In this document: piece after piece, positions 10,937 to 23,336 of the stretch | Numbering within the stretch: position 1 is the stretch's first letter | How the letters are laid out: each line of letters begins with the position of its first letter | DNA from: Phaeoceros laevis | Taxonomy: Eukaryota > Anthocerotophyta > Anthocerotopsida > Notothyladales | Direction: 5' to 3' | Assembly: GCA_049999765.1 (NCBI GenBank) | Contig: JBNGIQ010009354.1 | Span: 1 to 64,000 of the forward strand | DNA: 64,000 bases | Position numbers and translations under genes: made by a program | The notes under the pieces: generated by a model | The model's input: only the letters and a program-made list of their open reading frames with translations | Told to the model about the DNA's origin: nothing | Database searches by the model: none

Positions 10937-13900
10937 CTAGTGGTCTTGACCCCCAGGCACCGAGTTGGAAGAAGTAGACGATGAGGAAGAACCAGCAGAC
11001 GCAGGCCTGAACCTTAGTGAGGCACTCGTTACTCCAAACTTTCTGTCCGCTGCCTCCTGTTGAAACTCTGAGCCCAGAGTGGTGTCCCCACCAACAGCTC
11101 TCTTGCCCTGTGCAACCACCCCACCACCTACATACCCAAGGGACAAATTGCCAGCAGTAAAATTCGACATCGATGCAGCAGTGTCCAGCAGGGCAGTTCC
11201 TTCTGAAGGGGGCTCCCCATCTGCTGCACCAACTGCTCCATCCACAATGCGATCCACCCCAGTGTCAGGACTGCTCAAATCTGCGGGTTCTGCAGCTCTT
11301 CTCTCCCCAAAATTATGCAGCCTCCTTCCAACAAGATACCGATCATCGCGAATGGAGTTGTGAAGATCCATAACCCAGAGGTGCAGCCTCTTGGTTACGT
11401 ACCAGCCCGAGACCAGCGCTAGGCAACCCAACCATGCAAACCTGTTGAGTGCAGAGTTGACTTCATACCCAAATCCCAATAGTGGAAACAGCCTGTACGA
11501 GATACCATAGGGAACCAGAAGGGCCACCAAAAGCTTAACGAGGATGGGACCAATGATTTCCTTCAAAACCCAAAATCCACGAAGTCGAGCAAACCCATCT
11601 GCTTTGACCTGCTCAAACTTCATACGCCAGCTGTCATCCCATAGTGGCCTGATTTGACCTCCCAGCATCACCTACAGTGCAAAGCAGTAAGTCCGTTAGT
11701 ACAGGCCATGACAGTTCAGCCGTGCAACACCTTAAAAAACGAAAAATGTATACCAGTCTTGTCCAGATCTTCAAGAAAACCAAGCCAAGAGCCCAATCCT
11801 GATAGTAAAACAACACCGGACTCTCATTGATGGGCACTCGAAGTGGCACAACCACAAGGAGTTCAAACAGGAGACCAATAAGCACTGGAATGACAATAAT
11901 CTGCACAAACCAACAGATAGTTCAGACAACTGGTGCCTCTGATCACGAGTATGCTACTAAGGGAATGGCAATGTTCCCTGGTGCCCTGGTTGACAATAGA
12001 GAATTCTCTTACCCAAAGTGTCAAGAGCACAGTGCTCTTTGCAACAATCGCTGACCACTTTAGAATTTGCAGCATCAGCACCTTGACATCGTGTGTCTTA
12101 AGATAGTCCACAGCATATCGAACAGCTGCAGCAGCTGCCCACAGAACATAACATCCAATGTTGAACGCGTAAAGGTCTGCAGCATAGACAGCCACAAAGT
12201 CAAAACACTGCGCCTCTACGGCAAGTTACCAAAGAATGATCTTGGACACCTCTTGCAACACCAGTTAAAATTCCAACTTAGTGTTTGAAACAAACCATTG
12301 CACTTTGCACCACGCGTCATGGGCAAACGGGAAACCGACGCAAAAATTGCTCTCCCCAGTGATATAGGGATAACGATCATTGAGGAATTGAACAGAAGTA
12401 GGGTAACCCATGCTCCAAGCAGTAGCAAGACAATGCGAACTGCAAATCTGTACCTGGCAAAGCCACCTGTCAGACAAAAGATGGATGGACAGCATGCTGA
12501 TACTGCAAAACCATTGGCAGCGTACTTACTCTTCAGAGTCGGTTTCTTCTTCCACCTCAAAGTCCCCATCAGAATCCCTTGAGGACGACAGTAGGGAATC
12601 CCGTTCGGAGGCATTCTGAACAGCTGCTCCTGCTGCTGCTTCAGGTGCCACTCCAGGCTGTTCAGCATGAGGGTTAGCTTCATGGTTGACAACATTTCCT
12701 GGCCGATTTGCATCCTCTGGACCAGGCAGGAGGAATTCAACAAGTCCCAGGACCCAACCAACAGCTGAGAACCAATGATGCAGAACAGCTTTGATAGTCG
12801 CTCGGGGTCGAAAATGCTCCACAGCAAATGGGATGCAAATGTGGAAAAGAAGCATGTCTGCCGGTATTTCTGTGAAGGGATCTGAAAATCTGACTTAAAA
12901 AAAAATGAAGGAATTAGCTCGTGAACATAGCCATAAACGTAAAAGTAAGACCAAACCAAAGTGGGGAATATACAAGTCCATTACCTCAAATCAAGAGGGA
13001 ACAAAGGTCGTGCAGACACAACTGCTAGCTGCACCGGTAAGAAGACCAGCATCACAATCAGGCTTCCATAAACTACCACGGATAGCAGAACACGGCGAGC
13101 ATGCTTGTGAATGGGGTCATCAATAAGGTCACGGAAAGGATTGTAATTTGGATCAGCTGGGTCACGCAGAAAATAGAGCACACCAGGTCGGAGAACCTGC
13201 AGGTCCAGATTTTGTAGTTAACTTATATAAAAAGAAAAGCATTCATCAGAAAATTTGATGGAATCAAAAAGTGTTCAGGATATCCCGTTCACATACCTCC
13301 CGCAGGAGACTCACGAAGATGCTTATTTGCAGCATGTACACAATGCCAACAAGCCAATGAAGTATTGAGCTTGTCAATGGCGCTGACCAAAAGAACGCTA
13401 CCCTTTGAGCAATGGTCACCTCCAGCATACCGAGTGTACAGACATCCAGCCACCACCCACAGAGAAGAGGGAACAGCCCAAGCTCAATAACAAGAAGGAA
13501 AGCAACCTTCACCATTGTTGCCACGTACATGAGACCTGCCATCATCTGCCTTGCAACAGAAGGTGCAGCTTCGGCCATTGATGCAACTCCATGTATCCTT
13601 GCAACTGTCAATGGCTCCCCTCTCCCATACCTTACCAAGGCAACCAGACCAAGATAAAGACCCATTGCTAAAGCAATCACTCCATAACCAACAGCAACAG
13701 TTCCAGCGTCTGAAAGCTGCAGCTTTGAGACCATTGCCTCCGTCACAGCCTCAATGGCACTTCCCATTGCTACCACTCCATCGCCAGTCAGCCCATCTCC
13801 AGATACCATGCTGAGTAGACTGCTGGTGTTGTTGCTGTCACTTGATGACAGCATGGCAGCTTCAACAGTTGTAAGTTGACTGGTTATGTTCGCAGCCAGG

Positions 13901-15549
13901 CTGTTCCCTGCTGTCATGTTACTGAACAACTTAGTGCCCACAATATTGCCACTTACGCCAACCAGACGAGATGCAATACTTAACACCACTCGGCCCAGTG
14001 AGAAGGGCAGTAAGGCAACAAGGCCCAGAAAAATGGCATTGCTGGCAAGAACCTGCTCGGACATCAACAGCACAAAATGACATCCGTAAGAATAGTTACA
14101 ATGCTCAAAACAATGCCCAAAACAAAAAATCAAGTGGCAAGTGCTAGGTCTGACGCCTTACAGTGATGGCATTTTCAACGAGATGAAACACAGGACCTTG
14201 CATTCCAACCAGCTCATCAAAGGGCACATCCTCAGCTCCATCCGCATCTTCAACAGCATCAAACATCTGCTCAACATGAGCTTCAAGTCGAGCTGCCTGC
14301 ATTTCCAAACGTGCTGCTACATTCTCAGCATTTCGTCTAATGAGCTGTCCAGCGCCTGCAGCCAGACCTTGTCCAGCTCCAAGATCTACATTACCCACAC
14401 CATCCACCTGGGCCTGACCAGCAGCATCCAGAGGAACTATTCGGCCAAACCCCTGGCCCATGCGCCTTCCAGCCCTTCCACCAAGCTGCCTATCTACAGC
14501 ATCATCTTCACGGTCATCCTGACCGGCAAGCTCCCGCAGATGACGAAAATACTCCCTTAGGGAGGTTGCGCCTAAAAATATGAAAACAATACCAGCAGAC
14601 AGCAGAAAGCCGTGCAGACAGTCCGCAAGCAGCAGACTTGGGCTGAGTCGACTGATGAACAGCCTGTGCGCATCCGCAATGCTCCTTACAAAAGTGAAGC
14701 GCCAAATCCAAAATGTTGTGAAAGGGATGAAAAGAAGCCAAACGGACAGGACAAACGCCAAACGGAGGAAAAACTTGCATCCTCCACCAGCTTTGACTGC
14801 AAGGCCCAATAATAGCTCCTGAAAAGGAAGTCGTGCTGGTGCATTATCCGCATATATTGGAGAAAAGGCAAAGGCATGCTTGCAAACCTGGACACCACAA
14901 AACTGCGAGTTAGCAAGAGTGCCCAGCTGGTCAAACAACAAAGACATCCATCACCTGCACTGAACTACGACCAACACATTCAACCATTTCATTTCATTCC
15001 ACGCTGCTGCAGAGCTCCATAACCGAATTCGGTAAGTGAGCAAGTCCTAAACCCTAATATTTTGCATGTGCAATAGACACTTCTGCGGGTGTCATTTTTC
15101 ACTGTGAAGCACAAAACGGAATCTTCTATGCAGGCTAAGGGGCAACTACGGTCTAGATGCCTCTAAGAAGACTTAGCTGTCCCCTGTCCGACGTCGTCAT
15201 ACACTAGGCACAGCTCACTAGGAGAAACAGTCTTGTCGAGGAAGGCAACTGTCGCAAAGCAAACGCTTGAACTTACTTCGCACTGCCGCGCATTGCTATG
15301 GTTGAGCCACTGTAGCAGGCAGTCCTGATGCACATATTTGATGCTGCCGCTGCAAGCGCATGGATAGTAAAGCGGAGACTCATCGTTGCCAGGCGTCCGG
15401 CATATTCTGCAGACATCCTCCTCATCATCCTCACCATCCTGTGGCCTGGTCGGCCTTTCTGTCTCCTGCAGCTCTTCTACTGGCCTCAACAGCTTGCTCG
15501 CAGCGTCTGGTTGAATGCCAGCGGGTGGCCCGACCACGTCTATTTCCAT
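10937..15549 (-). CDS. SUD1: SUD1/CER9-like (DOA10/MARCH6-type) RING-CH E3 ubiquitin ligase
   Basis: DOA10-family ligases are polytopic ER proteins for ER-associated degradation; in plants SUD1/CER9 affects HMG-CoA reductase activity and cuticle lipids. I place nine exons: 15549-15277, 14887-14162, 14052-13297, 13196-12985, 12889-12530, 12453-12296, 12176-12013, 11900-11754 and 11671-10937, giving 1176 residues in one frame. The RING-CH finger lies near residues 48-95: CRICRTPGNDESPLYYPCAC, then HQDCLLQWL, then CEVCKH after splicing. Many hydrophobic helices follow, with an acidic cytosolic loop (SRDSDGDFEVEEETDSEE) around residue 770. The family motif DPADPNYNPFRDLIDDPIH is in exon 4. Exon 5 must start at 12889, not at the next AG, to keep frame. 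ATG at 15549 follows an in-frame TGA. The length is close to the plant family size. It looks functional. Confidence 0.92.
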
Positions 15550-16640
15550 GTCCGCGGTAAGCACTCCCGATGCCACCACTACCACCTTCACTCAGGAAAC
15601 TACCTACACATGAACCTGGTACTGCCAACCCTTCCCCCACACCTGCACCTGCCCAAGGGAACCTCACGCTGCACGGAATTGCAAAAAATCGTGCGGCCGT
15701 CCGCGACCTGCTCCCACCAGTCTAGCTAGCCACAGATCCCGGGGCGAGAACCAGCACCACCGCAGAAATTCCTGGTTGGAAGCAAGAAGAGGCAGCAAAA
15801 GGGCCAAAATCGGCCCCGCCAAAGCTCGCTCAGGGCCGCAACTTGTGTGTGCCTGCACCGGCCGCGGTCAGAGACTCACACCCGCATCTGCACTGCCGCA
15901 ACCATCCCCTACCCTCACCACCTCAAGCCCAGGAGAAAGTATGTGGAGCCGGGAATTCCATGCAGCACCCGCTGATGCTGGTGCCCGTCCGCGCGGCTGC
16001 CGAGTACCGAGTTAGTTGAGCGGGCTGGACGAGCTCTCTGCGATGGTCGGCGATGGTGGGGCGTGACAAAAAGGGCAAGGGAGAGAGAGCGCCAACTAGC
16101 GGAAGGAGATTGGAAAGGGAGAGCCGCCCACCGGCAATTGTCAAGGTAGCACCAGGTCTTGCCTTTCCTACACGACAAGGGGGAGGCGGAGGATCACCGG
16201 AAGGAGATTTAGGGCGGGACCTCACCCGAGGCGCGGCTTCAGGACGTCAGCTACCGCGCGATTTCGCGCACCTTACACATACCTTTCATGTTTAGTCCAA
16301 GTGGTCCAAACTCCAAATATCCGGACTGACGGTTCTAGAAAGCCCGGCGAATTCGGCTACGATATGCACACCACGTACCCTAATCTGAAAGCCTTGAGCG
16401 CAAAGCCGTGATACTCATGTCCTGCTGCGATCATTTTGTTCGAGCGTCTCGTGGCTGCCTTCGCGTCAATCAAGCATTACCGGTACGTCTTTCCTCTCGG
16501 GGATAGGGGACTTAGGGTAGCTACGGACTTATCGCGCTGAGCACACGCTTGGTCAAAGCTGAAGTTGTTAGCTAACAGACTGGCGACCCGGAGGAGGTGA
16601 ACTTTGTCCTTCCTGCGCAGAAATTGTTGTGCTTAGGCGA
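15550..16640. other. Promoter side of the SUD1-like gene and GC-rich intergenic DNA
   Basis: GC-rich sequence upstream of a minus-strand housekeeping gene, with many overlapping spurious frames. Lower GC begins near 16.3 kb. No recognisable gene is visible. Confidence 0.5.
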
Positions 16641-16659
16641 TAGAATTCTTGTCTGCTGC

Positions 16660-17275
16660 TGATCAGGCAAGCTTCTGAATTGTGGCGCAAGCTTTCCGAT
16701 CTGCGGAAGCGACGCATTTTTCTGGACCGACTTGCTCTGCATTTCATCAAGGATGATTCTCAACAGGAGCAGGTAAGTTTTGCACCGAAGATCAATTTGT
16801 CAGGGCAGGCAGCATCGGTTTTAGTAAAGCGAAGCAGGCTCTTCGTTCTCCAACGAGGCTTCTTCCACTTGTTTGGTATGAGGAGCAGTCTCTCTTCAAA
16901 ATTCCGCCTTTGGTAAGAAGCTTATGGATTCCTTCCAAGAGCCTTGCTTCTGCTCAGAGTCTCTGTCTGTCCTAGAAGCAGGCTTAGGCTACTTTGGAGA
17001 AGGTGAAAACCTCTTGACCGTGGTGCGGTATTTTTGTTGGCAGACAGCTGCCTTTGTACTGACGACAGGGTGTGTGCACTAGACAGTGGGAGGAGCTGTC
17101 ATGCCTTCAAAAGAGGTGCCAGGTCCGTCTCATTAGTAGTGTGTGTGATGCATGGACGCAGCAAATGTGCCTACCTCCGAGTCCGCAGAGTACAAAGTAC
17201 TACCAATGCGTAACCTGCACAGTTGTCTTTCACGGCTCGGAGATGGTTATTCCTTTGGTGACATCTTCCCCGTGA
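16660..17275 (+). CDS. Possible spliced gene, not recognised
   Basis: I do not recognise this. Two segments look coding. The first, about 16663-16770, reads ELWRKLSDLRKRRIFLDRLA and ends at a good donor (caacaggagcag|gtaagt). The second, about 16806-16915, starts after tttgtcag, reads QALRSPTRLLPLVWYEEQSL and ends before cctttg|gtaaga. Each is open and charged as in real exons, but I cannot find a convincing ATG or a continuous frame beyond 17.1 kb. It could be a fragment of an older gene. Confidence is low. Confidence 0.25.
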
Positions 17276-17646
17276 CCAGGTGACCCCGCCTGCGTACGGG
17301 TGCTGCTATGCTGGTCATCTTAAATTGTTAGTGGAAAATGCTTTACAAGATTCCTTCGTAATTGCTGATTTCAGCGGCTTTAGGCCCTAGGGAACAGATA
17401 ATGCCCAGTCAAAGCCACGTCTATTCGCTCGACTCGGCGAATAGACCGTGCGGCGAATCGGAATTCACGGCAGCCGAGAAGATGGCGTAATTTGTCAGAT
17501 TCTTGTGCGCTGGGATTAACGATGCGGACGCAACGTTCAATTTTTTATTTTTCTCGTTCAGCTGACTTGTACAGGCTTCTTGTTGCAGCTTGTGAGGCCT
17601 TCTTCATATCCAACTGAGCAAGGGCCGAGGCACTTGAAGTGGAGCC

Positions 17647-18597
17647 ATGGGTGATGAAGCACGAGCCAGAGTGGGAGCTATCTTCATCTACCCGGTGAAG
17701 TCGTGCCGGGGGATAGCCGTTCAGCGGGCCACCATCGCTGCCAGAGGCTTCCGCTGGGACAGGGAGTGGATGGTGGTGGACGCAAGAGGGCGGATGCAGA
17801 CTCAGCGGGTGGAGCCCAAGCTGGTGATGGTGGAGACTGCCCTCCCGCCGGAGGCCCTGGACGAGGGCAACTGGAGCCCGCTGCCCACCGGCGCCGCGCT
17901 GTGCATCACCGCTCCCGGGATGGAGCCGCTGCAGGTGCCCCTGGAGCCTCTTCAGCCGAGGGAGACGGTGGAGCACGTGTCCGTGTGGAAGTGGGGGGGA
18001 GCGGCCTTGGACGAGGGTCCTATCCCGGCGGAGTGGTTCTCCCGGTACCTCAAGAAGCCTGTGCGGCTGGTGAAGTTCGACACTGAAGAAGTGGTGTGGC
18101 CGGCAGACCCCGCCTACGCCCCAGGCTTCCACACCACCTTCACAGACGGGTTCCCCTTCCTGGTGGCCACCAGCGCGTCGCTGGAGGCGCTCAACGACGA
18201 GCTGCCGGCGGCTCCGGTTCCCATCAACCGATTCCGTCCCAATTTGCTGGTGGACGGGGAAGCGTTGGAGGCGTTTGAGGAAGACTCGTGGCACACGTTC
18301 CGGGTGGGAGGCCACACCTTCCACGGAGTGAAGCCCTGCGCACGGTGCAAGATTACCGCAATAGACCAGTACACCGGCGAGTTGGGTAAGGAGCCGTTGC
18401 AAGTCATGCGCACCTTCAGAGCCGGCCAGCACCTGGCGCCTTCCAGGCCTAAAATGAGGAATGAGGTGTATTTTGCAATGAACGCTGTGTGTGAGGAATC
18501 GCTCAAGCCGGATTCCAGAGCTTCTGTACAACTGGGTGACTCTGTAGACGTTATTCACAGGCATGCGGAGTTCGGTGCTAGAATGGTGGCAGCCTGA
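17647..18597 (+). CDS. MOSC-domain mARC-like molybdoenzyme, copy 1
   Basis: Plant mARC proteins (amidoxime reducing component) are small Mo-cofactor enzymes that reduce N-hydroxylated compounds and nitrite with cytochrome b5 and its reductase. This intronless 316-residue frame has the N-terminal beta-barrel start (ARVGAIFIYPVKSCRGIAVQ), the middle motif TFTDGFPFLVATSASLEALN, the MOSC core (PINRFRPNLLVDG, then EEDSWHTFRVGGHTF) and GVKPCARCKIT, whose CKI cysteine is the expected Mo ligand by family comparison. The C-terminal end is complete (QLGDSVDVIHRHAEFGARMV). The start is the ATG just before ARVGA. Length is normal. A paralogue lies at 45052-45999 on the same strand. It is probably functional. 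Confidence 0.92.
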   Translation: MGDEARARVGAIFIYPVKSCRGIAVQRATIAARGFRWDREWMVVDARGRMQTQRVEPKLVMVETALPPEALDEGNWSPLPTGAALCITAPGMEPLQVPLEPLQPRETVEHVSVWKWGGAALDEGPIPAEWFSRYLKKPVRLVKFDTEEVVWPADPAYAPGFHTTFTDGFPFLVATSASLEALNDELPAAPVPINRFRPNLLVDGEALEAFEEDSWHTFRVGGHTFHGVKPCARCKITAIDQYTGELGKEPLQVMRTFRAGQHLAPSRPKMRNEVYFAMNAVCEESLKPDSRASVQLGDSVDVIHRHAEFGARMVAA

Positions 18598-19324
18598 CCG
18601 GTTTCTGCAAATGTCCGAGGTCCTTCATATGACCTCGCGGTCCCGGTAGGTGCATTTTCTCTTTTCCGAGTGGATGCACAGTTTTTCCAGATCTTCCATG
18701 ATACCGTGTGTGTAGTTTTGTGTGTTTCTCAGACTCTGATGCTACTGTTAATTAATGAACGTGAACAGTCCCGGTTGTTTAGCCAGGTTCAGAGCACATT
18801 GTGGGTCGTGCCGGCTACTAAGTTGATCATTAATTTAAACAGTTGAGAAGATGCCCTCGTGAGATTTCTGAGGGAAAGTTGTCCTTGTGTGCTCGCTAAA
18901 CCCGCGTTCTCCCGCACTAAGAAAAGGTTCCCATCAACTCAGCTTTCCAAAGAGCTCCCAATAATCTGGAAGAACGAAAACGCATTTGGATCAATCCCTG
19001 TCCCACTGCGGTCATAACCACGTCTGCAACTGATGGTTCCCAGCCCTTGGGGCAAGTTTCAAAGTAGTAGTAGTAGTAGATTATGGTGTTTAGCCAACTC
19101 CACATGGGAATTGAACAAAGCTTATCCACCACTTCTGCCACAAACATATTCTTCGTCTTTTTCCAGGGCGAAGCATAAGGCTCCTGGAACCGAACAAGCA
19201 CCTACGTTGGCAATAGGCAGAGCACCTAATAAGGTGCAGACGTTCGTGCAAGAATAGTTTAACATAGTGTTTGGTTCCTCTACTTGGAAGCAAGCTCTCC
19301 TCCTCACAAAACCGAACCACAGCC
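18598..19324. other. Intergenic, with an AGT microsatellite
   Basis: 3' flank of the mARC gene, AT-rich near 18.75-18.85 kb, with an (AGT)n run at about 19064-19079. No gene recognised. Confidence 0.5.
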
Positions 19325-19560
19325 GAATAGCATGAGCACCTTTTTGCTCAAGCTGTAGTATCATCTCGACCGATATGCAGCATAAGTGCATACGAATAGC
19401 ATGAGCACCTTTTTGCTCAAGCTGTAGTATCATCTCGACCGATTTGCAGCATAAGTGCATACGAATAGCATGAGCACCTTTTTGCTCAAGCTGTAGTATC
19501 ATCTCGACCGATATGCAGCATAAGTGCATACGAATAGCATGAGCACCTTTTTGCTCAAGC
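19325..19560. repeat. 69-bp tandem repeat running into an assembly gap
   Basis: Units start at 19325, 19394, 19463 and 19532 (gaatagcatgagcacctttt...), with only a base or two of difference between copies. The fourth is cut by the N run. Because 69 is divisible by 3, the minus strand stays open as a repeating 23-residue peptide (motif EMILQLEQKGAHAIR), but nothing suggests it is a real protein. The array probably continues in the gap. Confidence 0.9.
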
Positions 19561-19960
19561 NNNNNNNNNNNNNNNNNNNNNNNNNNNNNNNNNNNNNNNN
19601 NNNNNNNNNNNNNNNNNNNNNNNNNNNNNNNNNNNNNNNNNNNNNNNNNNNNNNNNNNNNNNNNNNNNNNNNNNNNNNNNNNNNNNNNNNNNNNNNNNNN
19701 NNNNNNNNNNNNNNNNNNNNNNNNNNNNNNNNNNNNNNNNNNNNNNNNNNNNNNNNNNNNNNNNNNNNNNNNNNNNNNNNNNNNNNNNNNNNNNNNNNNN
19801 NNNNNNNNNNNNNNNNNNNNNNNNNNNNNNNNNNNNNNNNNNNNNNNNNNNNNNNNNNNNNNNNNNNNNNNNNNNNNNNNNNNNNNNNNNNNNNNNNNNN
19901 NNNNNNNNNNNNNNNNNNNNNNNNNNNNNNNNNNNNNNNNNNNNNNNNNNNNNNNNNNNN
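19561..19960. other. Assembly gap of exactly 400 N
   Basis: Unsequenced. It lies between the 69-bp tandem array and the 3' end of the Ty3/gypsy pol gene, so it should contain the rest of the array, the pol C-terminus, the polypurine tract and the second LTR. The round number suggests an estimated size. Confidence 0.98.
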
Positions 19961-22501
19961 AAAAACAGGGTGGCAGCCAAAATTAGGTGGGAGATCGAGC
20001 TTGTAAGCAACAGCACCCACCCTGGCCATAATGCGAAAAGGCCCAATCCATCTATCAGCCAACTTCCTGCTCCCCATAGCCAAATTCAAATACTTGGTGG
20101 AAAGAAGTACCAAAGTGTTAGGTTCGAACTCCACATGCCGCCGATGCTTGTTAGCCTGTTGTTGCTGCCTATTTTGAGCTTCAAGAGCATATGAACGGGC
20201 CTGTTGCAGAATGTCAGCCCGCAGTTGCAAAAAATCCTTGGCTGCAGGTACTCGTTCTGCTGCTGCAATAGGAATATCCAACAATGTCCTAGGATGTTGA
20301 TAGGTATTCATGTAAAAAGGGGTCACCTTAATAGAGGCGTTAACAGCATTGTTGTGAGCGAACTCAACAAAAAAGAGATACTCAGACCAGTCTTCTTGCT
20401 GCGTGCTAACAAACGCTCTGAGCATATCTTCAGCCTCTTGATTGATGCGTTTAGTACTCCCGTCAGACTTCGAATGGTATGCTGTAGAAAGTTGTAGTTT
20501 TGTGCGGAGCCCCTTGTGCAGTGATTCCCAAAAGTTGGAGGTGAGTCTGGTGTCCCTGTCACTAAGCAAGGACTGTGGTATGCCATGTAATCTATAGACG
20601 TTCTTCAAGAAGAGGTCTGCTGCGTCCAATGCCGTGCACTTCTCTGTTGTGGGCGCCATGTGGATCATACGGCTTAGCTTGTCAATAGAAACCAAGATAG
20701 CATCATAGCCATGAGAAACAGGCAGACCTACAATAAAGTCCAAGGCCACTTGATCCCAGGGCTCCAGGGGGACTGGGAGGGGCTGTAACAGACCTGCTGG
20801 ACGCATTCGTTGTGGTTTCGTCCTTTGACAAACATCACAATGCAGAACCATATCACGTACATCTTGTCGGAGTGTTGCCCAATAATAACTTCTCTCCATT
20901 AGTTCAGTGGTTCGATGAACCCCTTGGTGCCCAGAAGACGGTGTGGCATGAGCCTCCTGTAACAAAGCCAGACGGATATGAGGCAAGTTTGGAACAAATA
21001 GGCGGTGTTTCCAGTATAGCAGTCCTCTCTGGTCTTGCTGCCAATCTTTTTGCGCAGCCTGAAGGGCCTTGAATGCCTGCCTTGCCTCATAATCCGCTGG
21101 CAGAGCTGCCAAAACCTCCTCTTGCCATCTAGGATTTTCAGTAAGAACCATCTCTACAGCATCAATCTCTATCCTACTCAAGGCATTAGCTGCCTTATTC
21201 TCACTTCCCTTTCGATACTTAACATCAAAATCGTATTGCTGAAAGTATTCTAACCATCTTGCCTGTTTGCGGGATAGCAAAGGTTGAGTTTGCAAGAACA
21301 CCAATGGGCTGTGATCAGTTTCTAGCGTGAATCTGGTTCCTTCGATGTAGCACCGCCACTGTTTCAGGGCCAGTACTTGCGCCAATGTCTCCTTTCCATG
21401 CACTGCCCAATTTATCTCTGCCCTCTTCAGTTTTCGGCTAAAGTATGCAATCGGCTGAAGCCCCCTCCCAGTATCCTGTTGCAGCACCGCCCCAACTGCT
21501 CTGTCTGACGCATCTGTGGAAATGACAAACGGGTGCTCCATGTTAGGGTAGGCCAGAACGGGGGTGCTGGTCAGTGCATCCTTCAAAACCTGAAATGCGT
21601 TTTCCTGTTCTTGCTGCCAGCACCAAGACTGTTTCTCCTGTAATAACATGATCAAAGGGGCTGCCTTGTGGGCGAAATAATCAACAAACTTGCGGTAGTA
21701 TGACGCAAGGCCCAAGAAAGATTGAAGTTCCCGCAAACATGTGGGCCTAGGCCAAGCTCTAACAATGGCTATCTTAGCAGGATCCACCCGAACACCATCC
21801 TTATCTACAATGTGGCCTAGGTACTCAATAGACGTGGTCAAGAACTCACACTTTAAAGCCTGTGCATACAGTTTGTGTGCCCTAAGCCTGTCAAACACTT
21901 CTTGTAACTTCTGCAAGTGCTCTTCCCTCGTACGGCTGTACACAAGAACATCGTCCAGGTACACCATGACACCATGCCCCAGAAGGTCTCCAAAGACATC
22001 GTTCATTAGAGTTTGGAAGGTAGCCGGAGCGTTAGTCATACCAAAGCTCATGACTAGCCATTCATAGTGTCCGTACCTTGTATTGAAAGCTGTTTTTTCG
22101 ATATCCTCGGGTGCTATGCGGATCTGGTGATAACCTGCTGCTAAATCAATCTTAGAGAAATAACATGCTCCAGTGAGCTGTTCCAACAGCTCGTCTATCC
22201 GTGGTAAAGGGTACCCATTGCGTTTGGTGATACTATTCAAACCACGGTAATCAATACACATTCGCAATTTACCATTTTTCTTCCTACTAAACAGTATAGG
22301 TGCACCATAGGGGGATTTAGAGGGGCGGATGTAACCTTTTTTTAACAGCTCTTCACATTGCCGTCTTGCTTCCTCAAGCTCCAGCGGGGACATGCGATAG
22401 GAAGGCCTGTACGGAGGCTTATGTGTTCCTGGAACCAGTTCTATGCGATGATCCACATGTATATCGATGGGGGGGTAAGCCCGGGGGTAAGCCATCAACA
22501 A
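19961..22501 (-). pseudogene. Retrotransposon pol: reverse transcriptase, RNase H and integrase
   Basis: A long uninterrupted frame of ~845 codons before the gap. RT shows FSKIDLAAGYHQIRI and the catalytic YLDD around residue 180. RNase H shows FVISTDASDRAVGAVLQQD and LETDHSPLVF. Integrase shows the HHCC finger (GHQGVHR, then CDVCQRTK), the first catalytic Asp in VALDFIVGLP and the second in LLSDRDTRLTSNFW. At the place where the family has its catalytic Glu, this copy reads SDGSTKRINQ, with Lys. The frame is disrupted just upstream of RT, near a run of seven C on the minus strand at about 22471. It is a dead pol with a well-preserved body. Confidence 0.92.
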
Positions 22502-22604
22502 CTACATCCTTGTTTTTATCAAGTAGCTGCTGTAGGTCAGAATCTGAAAGCTTACTTGATGTTTCAGGCCTTTCTCGGATAAGAAACAGCAGTGCTTCAG
22601 TCCC

Positions 22605-23126
22605 TCACTGCTTCAGGTCTTTCTTGAACCTTGCCACTGAAACCTGTTGGATGCTGATCCGTTTCGTGGTATTCATCTTGCACAACTCCTTTGCTCTGAC
22701 CACCAGCTGCTCACGGCCAAACCTGAGAAGGAGCTCCCGAGTGCTCCAAGTAATCGCCGGGTCGTGCTGCTTAAGCCAAGGCATCCCCAATATTGCATCG
22801 TAATCTTGCTTTAAGTCAGTGATAGTAAAGACCATGCTAGAAAGAAAGCGTTCTATTCGAAGGTTTACCCGCTTGCTGAGGGTGGCTGGCTTGAGGTTTT
22901 GCATTCCATTGGCCATGTCCACTACACCGCACTCCTTGTATGTATCTACCTGCAGCTCTTTTGCCAAAGTTCTAGACAGAAAATTACTGCTTGCACCGCA
23001 GTCAATCAGAACTTTGCAATGTCTCCCATTAATTTTGGCACGAATTTTAAACAGATCACATACTTCCATATTGTCCTGCTGCTTTGTTGACTCGCCTGCG
23101 GGATGTGTAGGCCCCCCAGTCACCAC
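22605..23126 (-). pseudogene. Retrotransposon aspartic protease region
   Basis: The segment VLIDCGASSNFLSRTLAKEL carries the retropepsin-like active site, with D-C-G in place of the usual D-S/T-G, a change also seen in some elements. It continues with ILGMPWLKQHDPAITW, typical of plant Ty3 protease-RT linkers. The frame closes at 22605 before RT opens, so protease and RT are no longer joined. Confidence 0.85.
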
Positions 23127-23336
23127 CCCAACTACGACTGGGGGTCCTCGTTTCCCTGCTTTTCAGATCCCTCGGCTGCTTCATTTGTCTTTGTGAACAC
23201 GCACATACCTCTGCTGTGTTAGCCTGCCGAGGCTGCCAGCGTTGCTGGTTGTTGTGGGGGTGCCTCGACCACACCCTCTGCCACGTCCTGCTCCTCCGGT
23301 TCCTGGACGAGGGCATGCAGGAGATTTAGTACAAGC

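Noticed and set aside
17545-18564. A 339-codon minus-strand frame opposite mARC copy 1
   Set aside because: It is the antisense shadow of a GC-rich coding gene, rich in His and Arg and without any domain.
19122-19529. Repetitive 135-residue minus-strand protein
   Set aside because: It is produced by the 69-bp tandem repeat, which stays open because its period is a multiple of three.
19325-19560. CRISPR-like repeat array
   Set aside because: Units are contiguous 69-bp tandem repeats without unique spacers, in plant nuclear DNA.
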